Part shown: positions 13,658 through 20,093 of the stretch, piece by piece
Numbering within the stretch: position 1 is the first letter of the stretch
Layout of the letters: each line of letters starts with the position of its first letter
Made by a program: the position numbers and the translations under genes
Source of the DNA: JBEKLJ01 sp050010255
GTDB lineage: Bacteria > Acidobacteriota > Terriglobia > Bryobacterales > Bryobacteraceae
DNA length: 21,718 nt
Direction: 5' to 3'
NCBI GenBank assembly: GCA_050010255.1
Contig: JBEKLJ010000029.1
Location: 1 to 21,718, forward strand
Notes under the pieces: model-generated
What the model was told of the DNA's origin: nothing
The model's input: only the letters and a program-made list of their open reading frames with translations
Databases searched by the model: none

Positions 13658-14848
13658 GTGGCCCCAGAAACCTTGCGCGTTCTCCTGGTCGAGGACGACG
13701 AGGCCGATGTCCGTCTCATCGAGGCCGCCCTGGCCGGCGACACCCGCCTTACCTACATCCGCGCCGCCCGGCTCTCGGAGGCGCTGGAGCGGCTCGGGCG
13801 GGAGCGGGTGGATCTGATCCTGCTGGACCTGGGTCTGCCCGACTCGCAGGGGATCGACACTCTCGTCCGCGCCCGCGTTGCCGCGCCGGCGGTTCCGATC
13901 ATAGTGCTGACCGGGATGGACGACGACGATGCCGCCTTGGCCGCCCTGGAGCGCGGAGCGCAGGACTACCTGGTCAAGGGCCGCTTCGACGCGCCGGCGC
14001 TGCGGCGCGCCGCCCGCTACGCGATTGCCCGCTTCGAATCGGCCTCCGCCGCCACCGACGGGCGCAACCCTCAACCCCTCCTGGGCTTCGTCGGCGCCAA
14101 AGGCGGCTGCGGCGCCACCACCCTGGCCAGCCACGCCGCCGCGGAACTGGCGCGCCAGACCGGCCAACGCACCCTGCTCGTAGATCTTGATCTGGTCGCC
14201 GGCGCCATCGGCTTCCTCATGAAAACCGGGGGCGGCTGCTCGATCGTCGAAGCGGCCGACCACGCCGAGCGCCTGGATGAGTCCCTCTGGGACGGCCTAG
14301 TGGCGAAAACGCCCCTGCGAGTCGACGTGCTGGCTGCGCCGCCCCCGCTCTCCTGTCACCGCCTGCCGAAGCCCAGCCACTTCGCCTCCGTCCTGCGGTT
14401 CGCCCGTCCGCGCTACTCCGCCATCGTGCTCGACCTGGGCCGCGGCGTCACCGAGTTCTCGCTCCCCCTGGTCCTGGAAACCGACCGGACGGTCATCGTC
14501 ACCACCGCCGAGGTGCTCGCGCTATCCCGTGCGCGCCAGTTCGTCAAGGCGCTCGAAGAGCACGGCCTGCCCGCGGCCCGCCTCTCGGTCGCCGTCAACC
14601 GCTTTGGCGAAGCGCACGGCCGCTTGAGCCGGGTGGAGGTCGAGGAGGTCGTGGGAGCGCCGGTCGATCTGATGCTGCCGGAGCTGGGAGCCGAACTCGA
14701 GCGGCACTACACGAACGGCCGGCTGGCCGAGCCTGGCAGCGCCCTGGGCAAGCCGCTGGCGTCCTGGTGTGCGCGCCTGCTCGGCGCCGATGCCGCGCCG
14801 GTCAAGAAGAGAACGTTTCAATTGTTCGGCGGGAAGGTGGCTTCATGA
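13658..14848 (+). CDS. Receiver domain fused to a MinD/CpaE-like ATPase
   Basis: The product is 396 residues. Residues 5-125 are a canonical receiver: E12-D13-D14, phosphoacceptor D57 in LILLDLGLPD, T85 in VLTG, and K107 in YLVKG. Residues 141-380 are a ParA/MinD-type ATPase with the deviant Walker A K148-GGCGATT155, a DLD at 176-178 (switch I region) and a hydrophobic Walker B-like IVLDLGRG. The order matches CpaE/TadZ proteins of Flp/Tad pilus systems, but their receiver-like part is often degenerate, while here all phosphorylation residues are present. No tad/flp genes are in view. The start is GTG 13658. The stop overlaps the next start as ATGA, so translation is coupled to the kinase gene, its likely phosphodonor (inference). 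Confidence 0.9.
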   Translation: MAPETLRVLLVEDDEADVRLIEAALAGDTRLTYIRAARLSEALERLGRERVDLILLDLGLPDSQGIDTLVRARVAAPAVPIIVLTGMDDDDAALAALERGAQDYLVKGRFDAPALRRAARYAIARFESASAATDGRNPQPLLGFVGAKGGCGATTLASHAAAELARQTGQRTLLVDLDLVAGAIGFLMKTGGGCSIVEAADHAERLDESLWDGLVAKTPLRVDVLAAPPPLSCHRLPKPSHFASVLRFARPRYSAIVLDLGRGVTEFSLPLVLETDRTVIVTTAEVLALSRARQFVKALEEHGLPAARLSVAVNRFGEAHGRLSRVEVEEVVGAPVDLMLPELGAELERHYTNGRLAEPGSALGKPLASWCARLLGADAAPVKKRTFQLFGGKVAS

Positions 14849-15831
14849 GCGGGAAGGCGCTGGAGGCGGGCTTCGCCGCCGCGACCGCCGTGGCCGCCGC
14901 CGCCCTCACCGTCTGGATCGCGGCCCGGCACCTCCCCTCCGCCGCGGCGGGCCTAGCCATCGCGGTCTTCTGGGTACTGGCGGCCTTTACCTTGGGCTTC
15001 GTCCTCGAGCGGCGGAGCATCGCCAGTCTGCGTCAGGAGGTGGAGCCGCCGGGCGTCCCACTGGCCCCGACCGCCCTCGAAACCCAGCCCCGGGCGCAGC
15101 CCCCCGACGGCCTCGGCCTCCGCACCGAGGTGGACCAGTTCGCTTATGCCGCCTCGCACGATCTCTACGAGCCGGCCCGGGTCACCGCGAGCTTCCTGCA
15201 ATTGCTGAAGCACACCTCGGAAGAACAGTTGCACTCCGACGCCCGCGAGTTCCTGGATTCGGCGCTCGATGCGCTCGGGCAGTTCCGGCGCCGCTTGGAC
15301 GGCCTGCTGGAATACTCGCGCGTTGCGACGCGGGGGCAGGAGTTCACCTCCTTCGAGGCCCGCACGGCGCTCGACGGTGCGCTGCTGGCGCTCGGCAGCG
15401 AGATCGAAAGCGCCGGAGCGCTGGTCACCTGCGGGCCGCTGCCCGTCGTGGTGGCCGATCCGGAGCAACTCCGCCACCTCTTCGAGCACCTCCTCGCCAA
15501 CGCCCTGAAGTTCCGCGGCAGCGAGCCGCCCCGCGTCCACGTCTCAGCCCAGGAAAGCGAAGGCGAGTGGGTCTTCGCGGTCGAGGACCATGGCATCGGC
15601 ATCGACCCGCGCTATGCCGGAAGCATCTTCGCCCCCTTCAGACGCCTGCACACATCCGAGGAATACCCGGGCGAGGGCATGGGGCTGGCGATCGCCAGGC
15701 GCATCGCCGAGCGGCACGGCGGGCGCATCTGGGTCCACTCCGTGCCCGGCGCCGGTTCCACCTTCAGTTTCACGCTGGCGAAGCCGCAGGCAGTGCGCCG
15801 GTCCACGGAAAAGGTCGCGGTATGCGCGTGA
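14845..15831 (+). CDS. Membrane histidine kinase of the SHDLxEP type
   Basis: The product is 328 residues. Two membrane segments (about 7-27 and 34-54) with almost no periplasmic loop suggest that the signal is sensed in the membrane or cytoplasm. H105 in AASHDLYEPARV is the phosphoacceptor, in the H-box form common in phytochrome-like kinases. The ATPase domain is complete (HLLANALKF, DHGIGIDPRY, PFRRLH, GEGMGLAIARRIAERHGG). ATG 14845 overlaps the preceding stop (ATGA). The gene end overlaps the next start by 10 bp, so all three genes should be made together. It is a paralogue of the kinase at 9982, which carries a disrupted H-box. Confidence 0.94.
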   Translation: MSGKALEAGFAAATAVAAAALTVWIAARHLPSAAAGLAIAVFWVLAAFTLGFVLERRSIASLRQEVEPPGVPLAPTALETQPRAQPPDGLGLRTEVDQFAYAASHDLYEPARVTASFLQLLKHTSEEQLHSDAREFLDSALDALGQFRRRLDGLLEYSRVATRGQEFTSFEARTALDGALLALGSEIESAGALVTCGPLPVVVADPEQLRHLFEHLLANALKFRGSEPPRVHVSAQESEGEWVFAVEDHGIGIDPRYAGSIFAPFRRLHTSEEYPGEGMGLAIARRIAERHGGRIWVHSVPGAGSTFSFTLAKPQAVRRSTEKVAVCA

Positions 15832-16466
15832 GGCGGGCACGTCTGTTCGTCTTCATGGGCTCGAAAGGTGGAGTCGGAACGACCACCATTGCGCTGAACG
15901 TCGCGGCGGCGCTCACCCTCCAGCCGGCGTACGTGCTCGCCCTGGAGGTTGTGGCCGCGACTCAGCCCCCCCCGTCTTCCCGACTCGCCCGGCTGCGTTT
16001 TGGCATGGTGGCGCCCCACGAGCTGGCCGCCGCGATCGAGAACGCGCCGGAGGAGATCGATTTCATCGTCGTGGACGCGCCCGCCTGGGCCGCCGAGACC
16101 GTCCAGGCGGCGCTCGGCCCGGCTGACGCCATTACCATCGTGGTCGATCGCGAGCCCGCTTCCATTGAGGCGGCAACTCGCCTGGCGGCCGCTTTCCGGC
16201 ACGCGGCCTCCGCCGACGCGCTCGGTTTCGTTCTCGTCAACCGCACGCCGCTGTCGGCTTCGCCCTCCCTGGGCGAAATCCGCTCGCGCCTGGCACATGT
16301 GTTCCGCGGCACGCTGCCCCATGAAGCCGACGCGTGCGCCGCCGCGTTCTCCCGCGGGCTCCTGCTCTCGGTGGCGTCCCCGGCCTCGGGGCTGGCCCAG
16401 GCCATCGCGTCGCTGGCGCTGGTTCTGGTCCGGGAAGGGGCCGCGCTGCCCGTCCTGGCGCTCTGA
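15822..16466 (+). CDS. Reduced MinD/ParA-like P-loop ATPase
   Basis: The product is 214 residues. MGSK15GGVGTTT22 is a deviant Walker A motif of the ParA/MinD class and FIVVD85APA is the Walker B strand. The segment that normally carries the DxD/switch I motif reads VLALEVVAATQPPP, so those Asp are missing, and the distance between Walker A and Walker B is short. The protein is about 50-60 residues shorter than usual MinD. It may bind nucleotide without normal hydrolysis, or act as a partner of the receiver-ATPase two genes upstream. ATG 15822 lies within the last codons of the kinase gene (10-bp overlap). A longer in-frame reading back to 14769 runs through the kinase gene in another frame and is not real. 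Confidence 0.85.
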   Translation: MRVRRARLFVFMGSKGGVGTTTIALNVAAALTLQPAYVLALEVVAATQPPPSSRLARLRFGMVAPHELAAAIENAPEEIDFIVVDAPAWAAETVQAALGPADAITIVVDREPASIEAATRLAAAFRHAASADALGFVLVNRTPLSASPSLGEIRSRLAHVFRGTLPHEADACAAAFSRGLLLSVASPASGLAQAIASLALVLVREGAALPVLAL

Positions 16467-16483
16467 GCGCTCGGGCCCCGCAC

Positions 16484-16547
16484 CCGCCCGCACCGGCCTC
16501 GCACCCGGGCCGCGCATCCGCCCGCACCGGCCCCGCACCCAGGCCGC
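16484..16547 (+). repeat. Two near-identical 30-bp GC-rich units
   Basis: Units at 16484-16513 and 16518-16547 differ at two positions and are separated by 4 bp. They lie in the 105-bp gap between the convergent ATPase and rtcB genes. GGCGC-CTTGT-GCGCC (16555-16569) next to them could form a small hairpin, but no T tract marks it as a terminator. Confidence 0.6.
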
Positions 16548-16571
16548 CCCTCGCGGCGCCTTGTGCGCCCC

Positions 16572-18014
16572 TCACCCCTTGATTACGCCCATCGGCCGCA
16601 GCCGCGCCACCTTGCGCGCCAGTCCGGCCGCGGCGACCACCTCGATCACCTCGTCCACGTTCTTGTAAGCTTCCGGAACCTCTTCGAGGATGCCGTCGCG
16701 GCTCTCGCTCCGCACCAGGATGCCGGCCTCCTCGAGCTGCTTCTGGACCGCCCGCGCGTCGCGCCCCTTGCGCGCCGCCGTGCGGCTCATCAGCCGGCCC
16801 GCGCCGTGGCACACGCTGCCGAAGGTCTCCCGCATCGCGCCTTCGGCCCCCACCAGGACCCACGACGCCGTGCCCATGCTCCCCGGAATCAGCACCGGCT
16901 GGCCGATGTGGCGGTAGGCCGCCGGCAGGTCGCGGTGGCCCGGCGGGAAGGCGCGCGTGGCGCCTTTGCGGTGCACCAGCACGTCGCGCTGTCGGCCCTC
17001 CAGCTCGTGCTTCTCGCGCTTGGCGATGTTGTGGCAGACGTCGTAGATCAGATCCAGCCGCGTGTCCTTTCCGAAGATCCGCTCGAAGGAGCCCCGCAGG
17101 AAGTGCAGGATCGCCTGCCGGTTCGCCCAGGCGAAATTGGCCGCGCCGCGCATCGCCGCCAGGTAGGCCTGCCCCTCCGGGGATTGCACGGGCACGCAGG
17201 CCAGTTGGCGGTCGGGCAGGGTGATGCCGTAGCGCTTCATGGCCGCGCCCATCTGCGCCAGGTAGTCCGTGCAGACCTGGTGCCCCAGCCCCCGCGAGCC
17301 GCAGTGAACCAGCACCACGCACTGGCCCCGCTCGAGGCCCATGGCCCGCGCCGCCGCCTCGTCGTGCACCTGCTCGACCCACTGGACCTCGAGGAAGTGG
17401 TTGCCGCTGCCGAGCGTGCCGAGCTGCGGCCGCCCCCGCTCCTTGGCGCGGCTGGAAACCTGGTCCGGATCGGCGCCCTCCAGCCGGCCGCGCTCCTCGG
17501 TGAACTCGGCGTCGCGCGCCTCGCCGTAGCCGTTCTCGACCATCCATTGTGCGCCGTGGACGAGCACCTGCTCCAGTTGGCGGCTGTTCACGCGCACCGG
17601 CCCCTGGCCGCCCGTGCCGCAGGGTACGTCGCGGAAGACCTGGTTGATCAATTCCCGCAGCTTCCCCCGCACCTCCTCGGCGCCGAGCGTGGTGCCGAGC
17701 AGCCGCACGCCGCAGTTGATGTCGAACCCCACCCCGCCGGGGGAGACCACGCCGGTCTCGTAATCCATAGCCGCCACGCCGCCGATGGGGAAGCCGTAGC
17801 CCTGGTGCATGTCCGGCATCGCCAGGCTCGGCCCCACGATGCCCGGCAGCGTGGCCACGTTCATGGCCTGCTCGAGCGAGAGGTCGCCCCGGATCTGCTC
17901 GATCAGCGCCTGGCTGGCGTACACCACCACGTCGGTAAGCATGCCCCGCCGCTCGTCGCGGGGAATGCGATAGCGGTACGCATCGAGGCGTTCGATCTGG
18001 ATCGAACTTGGCAC
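16572..18014 (-). CDS. rtcB: RNA-splicing ligase RtcB
   Basis: RtcB joins RNA 2',3'-cyclic phosphate or 3'-phosphate ends to 5'-OH ends using GTP and Mn. The product is 480 residues, complete by the metal and catalytic residues: D98 and C101 in GFDINCGVR, N205-H206 in GSGNHFLEV, H237 in VHCGSRGLGH, H328 in YDVCHNIAKRE, the guanylylated H403 in VCHGAGR, and the C-terminal K479 in GVIKG. GTG 18014 is chosen because AAAGGAGGGAGG precedes it directly, the strongest ribosome-binding site in the window; a longer frame to 18287 is rejected. The archease gene lies 65 bp upstream on the same strand. Likely roles are RNA repair or tRNA healing. Confidence 0.97.
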   Translation of the reverse strand: MPSSIQIERLDAYRYRIPRDERRGMLTDVVVYASQALIEQIRGDLSLEQAMNVATLPGIVGPSLAMPDMHQGYGFPIGGVAAMDYETGVVSPGGVGFDINCGVRLLGTTLGAEEVRGKLRELINQVFRDVPCGTGGQGPVRVNSRQLEQVLVHGAQWMVENGYGEARDAEFTEERGRLEGADPDQVSSRAKERGRPQLGTLGSGNHFLEVQWVEQVHDEAAARAMGLERGQCVVLVHCGSRGLGHQVCTDYLAQMGAAMKRYGITLPDRQLACVPVQSPEGQAYLAAMRGAANFAWANRQAILHFLRGSFERIFGKDTRLDLIYDVCHNIAKREKHELEGRQRDVLVHRKGATRAFPPGHRDLPAAYRHIGQPVLIPGSMGTASWVLVGAEGAMRETFGSVCHGAGRLMSRTAARKGRDARAVQKQLEEAGILVRSESRDGILEEVPEAYKNVDEVIEVVAAAGLARKVARLRPMGVIKG

Positions 18015-18079
18015 CCTCCCTCCTTTGCGCCGCCCGCGACTCACGGCTAGCGGCTCCGCCAGCGGCTTGCGGCTCGTAG

Positions 18080-18490
18080 CTAAATGTCCAGGAACACCTG
18101 CGCGCGCCAGCCCGTGGCGTCCCGGGCCACCTCGAGCTGGTGGTAGGTCACGCCTTTGACCATGAGTTTCGCACGGTGGCGCGCGGGGTCGCGCGGCTCG
18201 CCCTGGGCCTCGCCGCGCACGCTTCCTCCGCCAAGCTCCGTGACGCGGAGCTGGCGCAGGGCGATCTGCCGCCCGTCCAGGAGCCACAGCACCTCGCTCA
18301 GCCAGTTCACCAGCAGCGCCTCGATGTCCTCCCCCACGGCCGAGAGCGCGTAGCGCTCGAGCGACTGGACCGTCTCGATCTCCAGCGCGAGCGAGATCAG
18401 CGCCTCGGCCGAGGCCTCGAACAGCTCTTCCAGCGTGCGCCCGCGGGCGCGAAACCCGATGTCCGCCGGGTGCTCTAGAATCTCAAACAC
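18080..18490 (-). CDS. Archease (RtcB activator)
   Basis: The product is 136 residues, the usual archease length. Archease promotes guanylylation and multiple turnover of RtcB. Family features are the N-terminal FEILEHPADIGF with the metal-binding D10, the central GEDIEALLVNWLSEVLWLLD, and the C-terminal KGVTYHQLEV followed by the final Asp in VFLDI. The start is GTG 18490, inside the last codons of the MFS gene (8-bp overlap), so its translation is probably coupled to that gene. rtcB follows 65 bp downstream. No alternative identity fits. Confidence 0.96.
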   Translation of the reverse strand: MFEILEHPADIGFRARGRTLEELFEASAEALISLALEIETVQSLERYALSAVGEDIEALLVNWLSEVLWLLDGRQIALRQLRVTELGGGSVRGEAQGEPRDPARHRAKLMVKGVTYHQLEVARDATGWRAQVFLDI

Positions 18491-19781
18491 GGCGTTTTAT
18501 GGTGGCGCTCGGGTCCACGAACGCCCAGGCCAGCGCCCCGACCGCGCACAGGCCCGCGGCCGCCATGAAGGGGGCGACGCTGCCGCCGAAATGGTCGCGA
18601 ATGACGGGGAAGAGGACAGCGGTGAGGGCGCCGGCGGTTTGGTTGGCCATATTCACGAGGCCGGAGGCGCTGCCGGAGGAGGCCCCGGCGATGTCGGATG
18701 TAACGGCCCAGAAGGCGCTCTGGGACAAGTACAGCGCGCCGGCGCCGCCCGCCAGGACGACGGCGGCGAGCTGGGCTTCCCTGACCTGGGTGGCCAGGGC
18801 GATGAACACCGCGGCCAGGGCCATGCCGCAGGCCGCCACGCCGCAGCGCCCGGCGCGCTTGCCGTGACGGCGGGCGATGAGGTCGGAGAGGTAGCCCCCG
18901 AGCGGCGAGCAGATAGCCATGCCCAGGAACGGCAGCATCGAGTACAGTGCGCTGGCCTTGAGGTTGAGGCCGCGGGTCTGGTTCAGGTAGGTGAAGAACC
19001 AGGTGAAGAAGATCCAGGCGACGTAGCCGTAGCAGAAGTAGCTCAGGGCCATCGCCAGAATGCTGCGGCTGGAGAGGATCACTCCCCACGGGAGGGTCTT
19101 GCGGGCCTGGAGGTCTTGGAGGGGCGAGGGCAGGCCGCGCTCGATGTGAAGGGCCTCCGCCTCCCCGATCCAGGGGTGCTCGCGGGGAGAATCGCGGGCC
19201 AGCAGGTACCACACCGCACCGACGGCGAACCCAATCAGCGCGCTGATGTAGAAGGACCACTGCCAGCCCCAGTGCACGAGGAGGAAGGTGATCAGCGGGG
19301 GGGTGACGCCCGCTCCGGCGCCGACGCCGGCAAAAATGAAGCCGTTGGAGATGCCGCGCTCGGCGGAGGGAATCCAGCTCGCGACGAGGCGGTTGGAGGC
19401 CGGGTAGACGACCGCTTCGCCGAGGCCGAGCAGAAAACGTACTCCAATGAGCACGGCCAGCGCGAACGGAACGGTGGGCGGCACCAAGGCGGTTAGGGCC
19501 GTGAAGACGCCCCACCACAGGACACCCAGGGTGATCACCCGGCGCGGGCCGAAGCGGTCGGCGAGGCGGCCGCCAGGGGCCTGGAACAGCGCGTAACCGA
19601 TGACGAAAGCGCTGAAGACCCAGCCGAGCTGGACGTCGGAGAGATGGTAGGCTCTCTTGACCGCCTGGCCGGCGATGGAGATGTTGACGCGGTCGAGGTA
19701 GGCGACTGCGCTCGCCAGGAAGACCCAGAAGATGAGAACCCAGCGCACGCGGCCGTCGAGGAGCTTCATGGGCCTTGCCAT
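18483..19781 (-). CDS. MFS transporter, anion:cation symporter (ACS)-like
   Basis: The product is 432 residues with about 12 hydrophobic segments. WVFLASAVAYLDRVNISIAG in TM1 and GGRLADRFGPRRVI (motif A between TM2 and TM3) are typical of the ACS branch, whose members carry hexuronates, galactonate, phthalate and similar organic acids; the substrate is not readable. ATG 19781 is chosen; ATG 19769 (MKLLDGRVRW) is equally possible. A longer frame to 19904 has a hydrophilic Arg-rich lead and is rejected. TATGAA (minus strand, 19790-19785) could be a -10 for the shorter form. Its 3' end overlaps archease by 8 bp, so the transporter heads the archease-rtcB transcript. Confidence 0.93.
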   Translation of the reverse strand: MARPMKLLDGRVRWVLIFWVFLASAVAYLDRVNISIAGQAVKRAYHLSDVQLGWVFSAFVIGYALFQAPGGRLADRFGPRRVITLGVLWWGVFTALTALVPPTVPFALAVLIGVRFLLGLGEAVVYPASNRLVASWIPSAERGISNGFIFAGVGAGAGVTPPLITFLLVHWGWQWSFYISALIGFAVGAVWYLLARDSPREHPWIGEAEALHIERGLPSPLQDLQARKTLPWGVILSSRSILAMALSYFCYGYVAWIFFTWFFTYLNQTRGLNLKASALYSMLPFLGMAICSPLGGYLSDLIARRHGKRAGRCGVAACGMALAAVFIALATQVREAQLAAVVLAGGAGALYLSQSAFWAVTSDIAGASSGSASGLVNMANQTAGALTAVLFPVIRDHFGGSVAPFMAAAGLCAVGALAWAFVDPSATIKRRV

Positions 19782-20093
19782 TATTTCATACGCCGAGCCG
19801 CGCAGGTCGGCGCCCGCGGTTAGGTCCCGCACGTACGTCGCGCAACTTCGCGGCGCTCTCTGTGCGGCTGCGCCGTCCTGGCCACGGGCGCACCCGCGCC
19901 TCAATCACGGGTGTACGGGCTGTCGGCGATGGTGCGGTGGGCGGAAGCCAGGCCTCGCGCACAGCTCCTACGCGTTGCGCCCAGCGTGCGGCGCGTTCCG
20001 CTAGAACAGCGAGGAGCTTCGGGTCCGAAACTCGTTGACTTGGCCACACATCCGGCGCATCCTATAAGGCGGATTCCACTCCGGAGACCTCTT
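19782..20093. other. Divergent intergenic region, 312 bp
   Basis: This separates the MFS gene from the SBBP-repeat gene. I see no coding frame of convincing composition, no tRNA fold and no long repeat. The right end holds a likely promoter for the repeat protein; the left end may hold one for the MFS gene. Confidence 0.5.
20063..20068 (+). promoter_or_regulatory. Putative -10 element TATAAG of the SBBP-repeat gene
   Basis: TATAAG lies 25 nt before ATG 20094, with GGAGA at 20083-20087 as ribosome-binding site. A -35 could be TTGGCC at 20040-20045 (17-bp spacing); the better hexamer TTGACT at 20035-20040 is 22 bp away, which is too far for a standard sigma-70 promoter. Confidence 0.45.

Noticed and set aside
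14769..15821. N-terminal extension of the short MinD-like ATPase through the kinase gene
   Set aside because: The region is Arg/Pro-rich in this frame and fully covered by the kinase in its correct frame.
16563..18050. 495-codon open frame on the plus strand
   Set aside because: It is the antisense shadow of rtcB, whose catalytic residues are all present on the minus strand.
19782..20093. Possible tRNA or small RNA in the divergent gap
   Set aside because: No cloverleaf with a T-arm GGTTCRA-type loop or a terminator hairpin with a T tract was found by eye.
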